A stretch of 64,000 nucleotides of DNA from positions 124,001 to 188,000 of the forward strand of contig NZ_BBXG01000011.1 in the NCBI RefSeq assembly GCF_001570605.1, given 5' to 3'. Shown in pieces: positions 50,122 to 57,962 of the stretch (position 1 is the stretch's first letter; every line of letters begins with the position of its first letter). Made by a program: the position numbers and the translations under genes. The notes under the pieces were generated by a model. The model worked only from the letters and a program-made list of their open reading frames with translations, did no database searches and had not been told where the DNA came from. The DNA comes from Herbidospora cretacea. GTDB lineage: Bacteria; Actinomycetota; Actinomycetes; Streptosporangiales; Streptosporangiaceae.

Positions 50122-51315
50122 ATGCGATCCCGAGCGAAGCACCTCGCCCTCCTCGGCGCCACCGCCGGACTCCTCGGCGCCGGTCTGGCCGTCCCGACCG
50201 CCGCCAGCGCCGCCCCTGACGAGGCGTCCGACCCGCTGGCCGGCAGCGGCATCGCCGCCTGGAACGTCGTCGCCTTCTGGTACGGCCAGGCCAAGGCCAA
50301 CCTGAACGCCGCCACCCCCTACGACGTCGAGACCAAGGTCGTCGCCAAGCACCTGTCCAAGGGCGGCCCGTCGGCCGACGGCAAGCCCGGCCTGGTCCCG
50401 CCGATCGGCGGCGCGGGCGCCACCACGTCCAAGAACGTCAACCTGCCCCGCACCACCGGCAAGGTCTTCTTCCTGGACGACGACAAGAAGCCCCGCTGGT
50501 GCACCGCCACCTCGCTCCAGGCCAAGTACAAGAACCTGGTCGCCACCGCCGGGCACTGCGTCTACGACACCGAGTCCAACGCCGCCACGCTGAAGTACTG
50601 GGTGTTCGTCCCGGCCTACTACCAGGGCAAGACGCCCTACGGCATCTACGTCGGCAAGCAGGCCTTCACCCACTACGACTTCGACGTCTACGAGGACTTC
50701 GACCGCGACTACGCCTTCGTCACCGTCTACAACGGCCTGAAGGCCCCGCACGACGGCGGCCCGCTCGACGGCGACTGGAAGCAGGTCTCCAAGAGCGAGT
50801 GGGACAAGTACCGCTCGTACGGCACCTACCCGTGGATCGTCAGCAAGTACACGAAGAAGATCGGCTCCAAGTACTACATCTGGAAGTTCGTCGACGCGGG
50901 CCGTCTGGGTGACAACGTGGGCGGCCAGGGCTTCGCGTACAACCAGAAGAAGAACGTGAAGGACTACGTCTTCGGCTACCCGAGCGGGTCACACCCCGAC
51001 GGCAACCACGCCTACACGGGCCAGACCCAGAAGTGGTGCTACGGGACCACGTTCCCCGCCTCGGCGTCGGCCATCAAGGCCGAGGAGCTGATCGGCGTGA
51101 AGTGCAGCTTCACCGGTGAGGGCTCCTCGGGCTCGGCGTGGATGTACAAGTACAGCAACACCAGCCGCAAGGGCTACCTGAACGGCGTCACCGCCGCGGT
51201 CTCCGACACCGACGGCAACGACCGCATCGACGTCAGCCTCTCGCCCTACTTCGACGGCGAGACCTACGGCATCTACAAGCACGCGGCGAACCTGTGGTCG
51301 GGTTCGATCGCCTGA
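50122..51315 (+). CDS. Secreted trypsin-fold protein, array member 3 (oxyanion motif altered)
   Basis: A 397-residue exported protein; AAGGAG stands nine bases before ATG 50122. Signal peptide ends at ASAAPDEA. His145 (TAGHC) and Asp196 (DRDYAFV) are present, and a serine (Ser335) aligns with the nucleophile, but GxSGGP has become EGSSGSA, so oxyanion-hole geometry is doubtful. Both disulfide pairs are kept (WCTAT/GHC and WCYG/KCSF). From here on the members end LWSGSIA. It looks like an evolutionary step between the active members 1/2 and the degenerate members 4-9. The ~60-residue loop between the Asp strand and GRLGDNVGG is unique to it. Confidence 0.9.
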   Translation: MRSRAKHLALLGATAGLLGAGLAVPTAASAAPDEASDPLAGSGIAAWNVVAFWYGQAKANLNAATPYDVETKVVAKHLSKGGPSADGKPGLVPPIGGAGATTSKNVNLPRTTGKVFFLDDDKKPRWCTATSLQAKYKNLVATAGHCVYDTESNAATLKYWVFVPAYYQGKTPYGIYVGKQAFTHYDFDVYEDFDRDYAFVTVYNGLKAPHDGGPLDGDWKQVSKSEWDKYRSYGTYPWIVSKYTKKIGSKYYIWKFVDAGRLGDNVGGQGFAYNQKKNVKDYVFGYPSGSHPDGNHAYTGQTQKWCYGTTFPASASAIKAEELIGVKCSFTGEGSSGSAWMYKYSNTSRKGYLNGVTAAVSDTDGNDRIDVSLSPYFDGETYGIYKHAANLWSGSIA

Positions 51316-51331
51316 CCCCTCTGAAGTGCCC

Positions 51332-51359
51332 CGGGCCTGGCCGTTCACGGCCGGGCCCG
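51332..51359 (+). terminator. Hairpin terminator after array member 3
   Basis: CGGGCCTGGCCG-TTCA-CGGCCGGGCCCG (one T-G pair), then TTTTCATT. Confidence 0.88.
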
Positions 51360-51415
51360 TTTTCATTCCAAGAGGAATTAGACGTACATGGCCGGATTTC
51401 GGTGCCATGAATTTT

Positions 51416-51431
51416 TGTGATCTGCGTCACA
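51416..51431. promoter_or_regulatory. Crp/GlxR-type box before array member 4
   Basis: TGTGATCTGCGTCACA: perfect TGTGA-N6-TCACA, 150 bp before the start codon. Confidence 0.8.
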
Positions 51432-51580
51432 TCATGATCACGATTCGACCATCATCAGTCAAGTCCTCACCTGCGACAACGTGTGCACAAGAGCCCCAAA
51501 GGCCCGGTGAAGTCGCTTTGGACGTGCGCGACATCCCACGTACTGTCCTGACGGTCCCTTTACCAACGCATGGAGCACCC

Positions 51581-52780
51581 TTGAAGCGCACTCTCGCCAT
51601 CTCCGGTGTGGCCGCCGGCCTCCTGGCTTCCGCCCTCGTCACCCAGCCCGCCAACGCGGCCGGCGACGTGGCGAGCGACCCGCTGGCCAAGACCTCGCTC
51701 GCGGCCAGGAACGTCGTCGCCTACTGGTTCGCGAACAAGTACGCCAACCTCGTGGGCTCGACGCCCTACAACGCCGAAACGACCTTCAAGGTCAGCAAGC
51801 ACGTCTCCACCGGCGGCCCCGCCGCCGACGGGAAGGCTGGAACGGTCCCCGCCATCGGCGACGAGGCCAAGCCCGCCGGTTCGTCCAAGAACGTCAACCT
51901 CCCCCGCACCACCGGCAAGGTGTTCTTCCGCGGCGGCGACGGCAGGCCCCACTGGTGCACCGCCACCTCGCTGCAGTCGAAGTACAAGAACCTGGTCGCC
52001 ACCGCCGGCAGCTGCGTCTACGACACGGTGACCAACAAGGCCACGCTCGACTACTGGGCCTTCGTCCCCGGCTACTACCAGGGCAAGACCCCCTGGGGCA
52101 TCTACGTCGGCAAGACCGCCTACACCCACTACGACTTCGACGTCTACGAGGACGGCGACCGCAACTACGCGTTCGTCACCGTCTACAACGGCCTCAAGGC
52201 CCCGTCGTCGGGCCTGCCCGCCAAGGGCAGCGAGTTCGCCCGGTGGATGCGGACCGAGAACACCAAGGAAGTCACCAAGGCCGAGTGGGAGACCTACAGC
52301 AAGGCCATCCGCTCGCCCGGCCCGATCAAGGGCAAGTACTACGTCATCCGCTTCACCGACGCCGGCCGCCTCGGCGACAACGTCGGCGGCCAGGGCCTGG
52401 CCTACAACCAGAAGATCGGGACGAACGTCTACGTCTTCGGCTACCCGAGCGGCTCTCACCCGGACGGCAACCACGCCTTCACCGGCCACACGCTCAAGTG
52501 GAGCTACGGCAAGACGTTCAAGGCCAAGGCGTCGGCCGTGAAGGCCGAGGAGCTCATCGGCGTCAAGTCGTCGTTCACCGGCCAGGGCGCGCTGGGCTCG
52601 GCGTGGCTGAGCCAGTACAAGAGCACCCGCCGCCTGGGCTACCTCAACGGCGTGACGAGCGGCGTCTCCGACACCGACGGTAACAAGCGCATCGACACCT
52701 CGGTCTCCGCCTACTTCGACGGCGAGACCTACGGCGTCTACAAGTCGGCCGCGAACCTGTGGAGCGGCTCGATCGCGTAA
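51581..52780 (+). CDS. Secreted trypsin-fold pseudoprotease, array member 4 (S/N/A triad)
   Basis: A 399-residue exported protein starting at TTG 51581 with GGAG a few bases before; the in-phase TTG is required because the nearby ATG is in another frame. Signal peptide ends NAAG. All three catalytic residues are replaced: Ser144 for His (TAGSC), Asn195 for Asp (DRNYAFV), Ala337 for Ser (GQGALGS). The second cysteine pair is gone (WSYG, KSSF). The fold-defining sequence around these positions is otherwise kept, so the protein is likely stable but not a protease. A unique loop (about residues 205-260) precedes AGRLGDNVGGQG. Ca-loop-like DTDGNKRID is intact. Confidence 0.92.
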   Translation: MKRTLAISGVAAGLLASALVTQPANAAGDVASDPLAKTSLAARNVVAYWFANKYANLVGSTPYNAETTFKVSKHVSTGGPAADGKAGTVPAIGDEAKPAGSSKNVNLPRTTGKVFFRGGDGRPHWCTATSLQSKYKNLVATAGSCVYDTVTNKATLDYWAFVPGYYQGKTPWGIYVGKTAYTHYDFDVYEDGDRNYAFVTVYNGLKAPSSGLPAKGSEFARWMRTENTKEVTKAEWETYSKAIRSPGPIKGKYYVIRFTDAGRLGDNVGGQGLAYNQKIGTNVYVFGYPSGSHPDGNHAFTGHTLKWSYGKTFKAKASAVKAEELIGVKSSFTGQGALGSAWLSQYKSTRRLGYLNGVTSGVSDTDGNKRIDTSVSAYFDGETYGVYKSAANLWSGSIA

Positions 52781-52797
52781 GCACTTTCGAAGGTCAG

Positions 52798-52823
52798 GGG
52801 CCCGGTCGTTTTCGACCGGGCCC
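52798..52823 (+). terminator. Hairpin terminator after array member 4
   Basis: GGGCCCGGTCG-TTTT-CGACCGGGCCC, then TTTGCCG. Confidence 0.9.
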
Positions 52824-52855
52824 TTTGCCGTTCGCGCCTGGTTCCATTGATCTTG

Positions 52856-52871
52856 AGTGATTTACGTCACA
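52856..52871. promoter_or_regulatory. Crp/GlxR-type box before array member 5
   Basis: AGTGATTTACGTCACA: TGTGA-N6-TCACA with one mismatch, TA at the centre as in the GlxR consensus. Confidence 0.75.
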
Positions 52872-53101
52872 TTCCCAGACTCTTCACAGGAACCTGTGGT
52901 TTTCTACGCCGCCCAGCCGTCACATGCCGACGGCGGCAGAGCTGCGCTTCTACCCCTTCACTGTCATTGACATCTCTGTCAACAATTCGTCAGTGAAATC
53001 ACGGACCTGTTTCGGTCACTCAGAGCTACGGGCGAGCCTCAAGCAAACCTTCAGCCACAGAGGCCCCCGCTGTAAGGTCCCCTCATCCCTTTCCTGACGC
53101 A

Positions 53102-53122
53102 TGGGACGCAAGATGCGTCTCA
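53102..53122 (+). promoter_or_regulatory. Conserved 5' leader hairpin, member 5
   Basis: TGGGACGC-AAGAT-GCGTCTCA forms a stem with one G-T pair, 22 bases before the start codon; see the related leaders of members 6-10. Confidence 0.65.
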
Positions 53123-53144
53123 CGACAGACCAAGGAGTTCCCCC

Positions 53145-54413
53145 ATGAAGCGCACTCTCGCCCTCGGTGGCGTGGCGGCGGGCCTGCTGGCCTCCGCCCT
53201 CGTCACCCAGCCGGCATCCGCCGCCGGTGACGTCGCCAGCACCCCGCTGGCTTCGACCGGCATCGCGGCGCAGAACATCGTCGCCTACTGGGCCGCCAAC
53301 AAGGCTGCCAACCTCGTGGGCGCGACCCCCTACGACGTGGAGACCCAGGTCGTCGGGAAGCACGTCTCGACCGGTGGCCCGACCGCCGACACCAAGCCCG
53401 GGATCGTTCCCGCCATTGGTGACGAGAAGAAGGTCGCCAGCACCTCGAAGAACGTCAACCTGCCCAAGACCACGGGCAAGGTGTTCTTCACCGGCTCCGA
53501 CGGCGCGCCGCACTGGTGCACCGCCACCTCCGTCCAGGCCGCGTACAAGAACCTTGTCGCGACCGCCGGCCACTGCGTCTACGACGTCGTGTCCAACGCC
53601 GCCACGCTGAAGAACTGGGTGTTCGTCCCCGGTTACTACCAGGCGAAGACCCCGTGGGGCATCTACGTGGGTAAGCAGGCCTTCACCCACTACGACTTCG
53701 ACGTGTACGAGGACGGCGACCGCAACTACGCGTTCGTCACCGTGTACAACGGTCTGAAGGCTCCGCACGACGGCCCCGCCTTCGGCGGTCCGACCCCGAA
53801 GACGCCGAAGTGGTACGACACTTCCGGCGGCACCGGCTGGAACGACCTCGGTGGCTGGGCTGAGGTCACCAAGGAGGTGTACGACCAGTACTTCGGCTTC
53901 GACACCTTCATCGGTGACACGTACAAGTTCTTCGTGAACAAGCCCGGCACGAAGTGGCACGGATGGCACTACTTCGTCTGGAAGTTCGTGGACGCTGGCC
54001 GTCTCGGCGACAACGTCGGTGGCCAGGGCCTCGCGTACAACCAGAAGATCGGCCAGTCGGTCTACGTCTTCGGCTACCCGAGCGGCAAGCACCCGGACGG
54101 CAACCACGCCTACTCGGGCCACACGCTCAAGTGGAGCTACGGCAAGACCTTCGCGGCGAAGGCTTCGGACATCAAGGCCGAGGAGATCATCGGCATCAAG
54201 TCCTCCTTCACCGGTGAGGGCTCGCTGGGCTCCGCGTGGATCTCGCAGTACAAGAGCGCTCGTCGCCTTGGCTACCTGAACGGTGTGACGATCGGCGTCT
54301 CCGACACCGACAAGAACAACCGTATCGACACCTCGGTTTCCCCGTACTTCGACGGTGAGACCTTCGGCGTCTACAAGGCTGCTGCGAACCTGTGGAGCGG
54401 CTCGATCGCCTAA
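53145..54413 (+). CDS. Secreted trypsin-fold pseudoprotease, array member 5 (H/N/S)
   Basis: A 422-residue exported protein, the longest of the family. Signal peptide MKRTLALGGVAAGLLASALV with cleavage after SAAG-like residues. His143 is kept (TAGHC), Asp is Asn194 (DRNYAFV), and Ser360 aligns with the nucleophile but in GEGSLGS instead of GxSGG. The second cysteine pair is absent. An extended loop of ~80 residues rich in Trp, Tyr and Gly lies between VTVYNG and AGRLGDNVGG. Codons favour GGT/GCT/CGT more than the surrounding genes, which suggests high expression. Closest relative: member 7 in the N-terminal half. Confidence 0.92.
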   Translation: MKRTLALGGVAAGLLASALVTQPASAAGDVASTPLASTGIAAQNIVAYWAANKAANLVGATPYDVETQVVGKHVSTGGPTADTKPGIVPAIGDEKKVASTSKNVNLPKTTGKVFFTGSDGAPHWCTATSVQAAYKNLVATAGHCVYDVVSNAATLKNWVFVPGYYQAKTPWGIYVGKQAFTHYDFDVYEDGDRNYAFVTVYNGLKAPHDGPAFGGPTPKTPKWYDTSGGTGWNDLGGWAEVTKEVYDQYFGFDTFIGDTYKFFVNKPGTKWHGWHYFVWKFVDAGRLGDNVGGQGLAYNQKIGQSVYVFGYPSGKHPDGNHAYSGHTLKWSYGKTFAAKASDIKAEEIIGIKSSFTGEGSLGSAWISQYKSARRLGYLNGVTIGVSDTDKNNRIDTSVSPYFDGETFGVYKAAANLWSGSIA

Positions 54414-54433
54414 GCGGTCACCAGCTCGAACGG

Positions 54434-54461
54434 AAGGCCCGGTCGTTCACGACCGGGCCTT
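54434..54461 (+). terminator. Hairpin terminator after array member 5
   Basis: AAGGCCCGGTCG-TTCA-CGACCGGGCCTT, then TCGCCGTTT. Confidence 0.9.
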
Positions 54462-54514
54462 TCGCCGTTTCCGGGGAGTTGGGGACGACCGCCGAGCCGG
54501 TTCCCCTCATCGCA

Positions 54515-54530
54515 TGTGATTTACATCACA
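54515..54530. promoter_or_regulatory. Crp/GlxR-type box before array member 6
   Basis: TGTGATTTACATCACA, exact TGTGA-NNTANN-TCACA. Confidence 0.82.
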
Positions 54531-54762
54531 TTCCCAGGCTCTTCCCAGATTCTCGGGCTCCGCCACGCCCGCCTCCCGAAGATCACGGTCAGGTCTCCGA
54601 TCTGGGGCTCCACCCTGAAGGCCGAGCTGACACGGGGGTCGACACCCAGTCAGTTTGATCACGGATACATCTCGTGACTTTCATGGTCAACATTGGCCCC
54701 AGAGATCGCATGAGAACCGCCCAAGATCGGCTGTAAGGTCCGCTTATCCCTTTCCTGACGCA

Positions 54763-54783
54763 TGGGACGCAAGACGCGGCCCA
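54763..54783 (+). promoter_or_regulatory. Conserved 5' leader hairpin, member 6
   Basis: TGGGACGC-AAGAC-GCGGCCCA, one internal mismatch, 23 bases before the ATG. Confidence 0.65.
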
Positions 54784-54806
54784 CGTACAGACCAAGGAGT
54801 TCCCCC

Positions 54807-56036
54807 ATGAAGCGCACCCTCGCCCTCGGCGGTGTGGCGGCCGGCCTGCTGGCCTCCGCTCTCGTCACCCAGCCGGCCTCCGCGGCCGGCGACGTCGCCA
54901 GCGACCCGCTGGCCTCGACGGGCATCCAGGCCAAGAACATCGCGGCCTTCTGGCTGGCGGAGAACGCCGCCAACCTCGTCGCCGCGACGCCTTACGACGT
55001 GGAGACCACGGTCACCTCGAAGCACGTCTCGACCGGCGGCCCGACGGCCGACACCAAGCCTGGTGTCGTCCCCGCCATCGGTGACGAGAAGAAGACCACC
55101 AGCACGTCCAAGAACGTGAACCTGCCCAAGACCACGGGCAAGGTGTTCTTCTCCGACGGCTTCGAGAACAAGGGCACCTTCTGGCGTCCGAAGTGGGTCG
55201 CGAAGAACCCGCACTGGTGCACCGCCACCTCGGTTCAGTCGAACTACCGCAACCTGGTCGCCACCGCCGGTAGCTGTGTCTACAACACGGAGACCAACTC
55301 GGCGACCATGAACTACTGGGTGTTCGTCCCGGGTTACTACCAGGGCAAGACCCCGTGGGGCGTGTACGTCGGCAAGCAGGCCTTCACCCACTACGACTAC
55401 GACGTGTACGAGGACGGCGACCGCAACTACGCGTTCGTCACCGTGTACAACGGTCTCACCCTGAACGGCCCCGACCAGTCCGCTCCCGTGAGCAAGGTCG
55501 AGGTCACCGAGGCTGAGTACAAGACGTACTGGGAGAACAGCAACCGCCTGCTGCTGGCCGGCGCCGAGAAGGACGCCGCTGGCAAGTGGCACTTCTACAT
55601 CTGGAAGTTCAAGGACGCTGGCCGTCTCGGCGACAACGTCGGCGGCCAGGGCTTCGCGTACAACCAGAAGGTCGGCCAGAGCGTCTACGTCTTCGGCTAC
55701 CCGAGCGGCTCGCACCCGGACGGCAACCACGCCTACTCCGGCGCCACCCTCAAGTGGACCTACGGGAAGACCTTCGCCGCCTCGGCGTCGGCCATCAAGG
55801 CCGAAGAGCTGATCGGCGTCAAGTCCTCCTTCACCGGTGAGGGCGCCCTCGGTTCCGCGTGGATCTCGCAGTACAAGAGCGCTCGTCGTCTGGGCTACCT
55901 GAACGGCGTGACAATCGGCGTCTCCGACACCGACAAGAACAAGCGCTACGACACCTCGGTTTCCCCGTACTTCGACGGTGAGACCTTCGGCGTCTACAAG
56001 GCCGCCACGAACCTGTGGACCGGCTCGATCGCCTAA
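54807..56036 (+). CDS. Secreted trypsin-fold pseudoprotease, array member 6 (S/N/A)
   Basis: A 409-residue exported protein (signal MKRTLALGGVAAGLLASALV). Triad positions are Ser156, Asn207 and Ala347, so none is catalytic. The second cysteine pair is lost. It has an insertion before the first cysteine (SDGFENKGTFWRPKWVAKNP) shared with member 8, which adds about 14 residues. The variable loop (LTLNGPDQSAPVSKVEVTEA...) differs from all others. AGRLGDNVGGQGFAYNQKVG and the DTDKNKRYD loop are kept. With member 5 it may be the template of a duplicated two-gene unit (5-6 to 7-8). Confidence 0.92.
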   Translation: MKRTLALGGVAAGLLASALVTQPASAAGDVASDPLASTGIQAKNIAAFWLAENAANLVAATPYDVETTVTSKHVSTGGPTADTKPGVVPAIGDEKKTTSTSKNVNLPKTTGKVFFSDGFENKGTFWRPKWVAKNPHWCTATSVQSNYRNLVATAGSCVYNTETNSATMNYWVFVPGYYQGKTPWGVYVGKQAFTHYDYDVYEDGDRNYAFVTVYNGLTLNGPDQSAPVSKVEVTEAEYKTYWENSNRLLLAGAEKDAAGKWHFYIWKFKDAGRLGDNVGGQGFAYNQKVGQSVYVFGYPSGSHPDGNHAYSGATLKWTYGKTFAASASAIKAEELIGVKSSFTGEGALGSAWISQYKSARRLGYLNGVTIGVSDTDKNKRYDTSVSPYFDGETFGVYKAATNLWTGSIA

Positions 56037-56054
56037 GCGGTCACCAGCTGAACC

Positions 56055-56086
56055 AGAAGGCCCGGTCGTTCTCGACCGGGCCTTCT
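56055..56086 (+). terminator. Hairpin terminator after array member 6
   Basis: AGAAGGCCCGGTCG-TTCT-CGACCGGGCCTTCT. Confidence 0.9.
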
Positions 56087-56135
56087 GTCGTTCCCAAAGG
56101 TTGGGTTAACCGCCGAAACGGTTCCATCGATCTCA

Positions 56136-56151
56136 CGTGATTCACATCACA
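56136..56151. promoter_or_regulatory. Crp/GlxR-type box before array member 7
   Basis: CGTGATTCACATCACA, TGTGA-N6-TCACA with one mismatch. Confidence 0.72.
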
Positions 56152-56380
56152 TTCTCAGGCTATTCCAAGATTCAACGGCCTTCCCCGGATCGCACGGCAG
56201 CGGCAGCCTCCCCGTCTGAGCTGCCCCTTCACTGGAACTTTGGGTTGACAGCTCGGTGAACTCCGAGTCAGTTCGATCACGAAAACATCTCGCCGCCTCA
56301 GGGGCGCCGGTGGACCCCAGAGATCGCTCCAGACCCATCCAAGATCGGCTGTAAGGTCCACTTATCCCTTTCCTGACGCA

Positions 56381-56401
56381 TGGGACGCGAGGCGCGGCCC
56401 A
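56381..56401 (+). promoter_or_regulatory. Conserved 5' leader hairpin, member 7
   Basis: TGGGACGC-GAGGC-GCGGCCCA, one internal mismatch. Confidence 0.62.
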
Positions 56402-56424
56402 CGTACAGACCAAGGAGTTCCCCC

Positions 56425-57600
56425 ATGAAGCGCACCCTCGCCCTCGGTGGCGTGGCGGCCGGCCTCCTCGCCTCCGCCCTCGTCACCCAGCCGGCTTCCG
56501 CGGCCGGCGACGTCGCCAGCTCCCCGCTGGCCAACAACGCCATCGCGGCGAAGAACATCGCCTCCTTCTGGTGGGCCGAGAACATGGCCGCCCTGAAGGG
56601 TGCGACCCCCTACGACGTGGAGACCCAGGTCGTCGGCAAGCACGTCTCGACCGGCGGCCCCACCGCCGACACCAAGCCGGGCATCGTGCCCGCGATCGGT
56701 GACGAGAAGAAGGTCGCCAGCACCTCGAAGAACGTCAACCTGCCCAAGACCACGGGCAAGGTGTTCTTCCGCGGCGCTGACGGCAAGTCCCACTGGTGCA
56801 CCGCCACCTCCGTCCAGGCCGCGTACAAGAACCTTGTCGCGACCGCCGGCCACTGCGTCTACGACGTCGAAGGCAACAAGGCGACCCTGGACCGCTGGGT
56901 CTTCATCCCGGGTTACTACCAGGGCAAGACCCCGTGGGGCATCTACGTCGGCAAGCAGGCCTTCACCCACTACGACTTCGACGTGTACGAGGACGGCGAC
57001 CGCAACTACGCGTTCGTCACCGTGTACAACGGCCTCAAGCTGCCCCACGGCGGCCTGAAGGACGTCACGCCGGAGAACATCGGCAGCTGGGTCGAGGTCT
57101 CGCCCGAGCTCGCCAAGCAGTACGAGCACTGGCTGAAGAAGTTCAAGGGCGGCAAGTGGTACGTCTGGAAGTTCGTGGACGCCGGTCGCCTGGGCGACAA
57201 CGTCGGCGGCCAGGGCCTCGCGTACAACCAGAAGGTCGGCCAGAACGTCTACGTCTTCGGCTACCCGAGCGGCTCGCACCCGGACGGCAACCACGCCTAC
57301 TCCGGCCACACCCTGAAGTGGACCTACGGCAAGACGTTCGCCGCCAAGGCCGCGGACATCAAGGCCGAAGAGATCATCGGCATCAAGTCCTCCTTCACCG
57401 GTGAGGGCGCCCTCGGTTCGGCGTGGCTCTCGCAGTACAAGAGCGCGCGTCGCCTCGGCTACCTGAACGGTGTGACGATCGGCGTCTCCGACACCGACAA
57501 GAACAACCGTTACGACACCTCGGTTTCCCCGTACTTCGACGGTGAGACCTTCGGCGTCTACAAGGCTGCTGCGAACCTGTGGAGCGGCTCGATCGCCTAA
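56425..57600 (+). CDS. Secreted trypsin-fold pseudoprotease, array member 7 (H/N/A)
   Basis: A 391-residue exported protein. His143 is kept, Asp is Asn194 and Ser is Ala329 (GEGALGS), so it cannot form an acyl-enzyme. Second cysteine pair absent. The N-terminal half (VETQVVGKHVSTGGPTADTK, VQAAYKNLVATAGHCVYDV) is almost that of member 5, while the C-terminal third is closest to members 5 and 6. The variable loop is shorter (about 45 residues; LPHGGLKDVTPENIGSW...). Ends LWSGSIA. Confidence 0.92.
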   Translation: MKRTLALGGVAAGLLASALVTQPASAAGDVASSPLANNAIAAKNIASFWWAENMAALKGATPYDVETQVVGKHVSTGGPTADTKPGIVPAIGDEKKVASTSKNVNLPKTTGKVFFRGADGKSHWCTATSVQAAYKNLVATAGHCVYDVEGNKATLDRWVFIPGYYQGKTPWGIYVGKQAFTHYDFDVYEDGDRNYAFVTVYNGLKLPHGGLKDVTPENIGSWVEVSPELAKQYEHWLKKFKGGKWYVWKFVDAGRLGDNVGGQGLAYNQKVGQNVYVFGYPSGSHPDGNHAYSGHTLKWTYGKTFAAKAADIKAEEIIGIKSSFTGEGALGSAWLSQYKSARRLGYLNGVTIGVSDTDKNNRYDTSVSPYFDGETFGVYKAAANLWSGSIA

Positions 57601-57617
57601 GCGGTCACCAGCTCGAA

Positions 57618-57651
57618 CGGAAGGCCCGGTCGTTCTCGACCGGGCCTTCCG
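57618..57651 (+). terminator. Hairpin terminator after array member 7
   Basis: CGGAAGGCCCGGTCG-TTCT-CGACCGGGCCTTCCG. Confidence 0.9.
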
Positions 57652-57680
57652 CCGTTCCGGATTCGGTTCCATTGATCGCG

Positions 57681-57696
57681 TGTGATTTACATCACA
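57681..57696. promoter_or_regulatory. Crp/GlxR-type box before array member 8
   Basis: TGTGATTTACATCACA, identical to the boxes of members 6 and 9. Confidence 0.82.
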
Positions 57697-57919
57697 TTTG
57701 TCAATTAATGTCCGCCTTCTTCACCAGCAGTTAACTCTTGCAGTCAATGTCGACACCCCGGCAGGCGTGGGCTTCAGCGGTCTCCGAGTGCCCTGACTTG
57801 CCGATCAACTGTGAGTCATCCGAATAACAGCAGCATCACGGGCCTCTGAGGTGCGCGAACACCACTTCAGACGTAAAAGATCACAGGGGTAACCTCCGGA
57901 ACATCCCTTTCCTGACGCA

Positions 57920-57939
57920 TGGGACGCAAGAGCGGCCCA
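57920..57939 (+). promoter_or_regulatory. Conserved 5' leader hairpin, member 8
   Basis: TGGGACGC-AAGA-GCGGCCCA with a one-base shorter loop; this indel shifts the frame relative to members 6 and 7. Confidence 0.62.
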
Positions 57940-57962
57940 CGTACAGACCAAGGAGTTCCCTC

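Larger units (their letters stand above)
52781..53144 (+). promoter_or_regulatory. Intergenic control region between members 4 and 5
   Basis: A 364-bp gap with, in order, the member 4 terminator, a Crp/GlxR-type box at 52856, a TG-TAAGGT extended -10 (53073-53078), the conserved CCCTTTCCTGACGCATGGGACGC leader hairpin (53102-53122) and AAGGAG before the ATG. This order recurs in the next gaps. Confidence 0.75.
54414..54806 (+). promoter_or_regulatory. Intergenic control region between members 5 and 6
   Basis: A 393-bp gap: terminator (54434), Crp/GlxR-type box (54515), TG-TAAGGT extended -10 (54734-54739), leader hairpin (54763-54783), ribosome site. Between box and -10 I see no other supported feature. 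A frame from ATG 54762 could extend the protein by 15 residues, but the leader length is not kept in frame in other members. Confidence 0.75.
56037..56424 (+). promoter_or_regulatory. Intergenic control region between members 6 and 7
   Basis: A 388-bp gap with the same order: terminator, Crp/GlxR-type box (56136), TG-TAAGGT extended -10 (56352-56357), leader hairpin (56381-56401) and AAGGAG. The last ~90 bases are nearly identical to the gap before member 6, so this region was duplicated with the gene. Confidence 0.75.
57601..57962 (+). promoter_or_regulatory. Intergenic control region between members 7 and 8
   Basis: A 362-bp gap: terminator, Crp/GlxR-type box (57681), TAACCT -10-like hexamer (57890-57895), leader hairpin (57920-57939) and AAGGAG. 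The central ~180 bp is unlike the other gaps and I see nothing further in it. Confidence 0.7.

Noticed and set aside
54762-54806. In-frame upstream ATG giving MGRKTRPTYRPRSSP extensions of members 6, 7 and 9
   Set aside because: The ATG is inside the leader hairpin; in members 5 and 8 the same leader is one base shorter and out of frame, and all members have AAGGAG/AGGAG directly before the inner start. The signal peptide begins at the inner MKRTLALGG.
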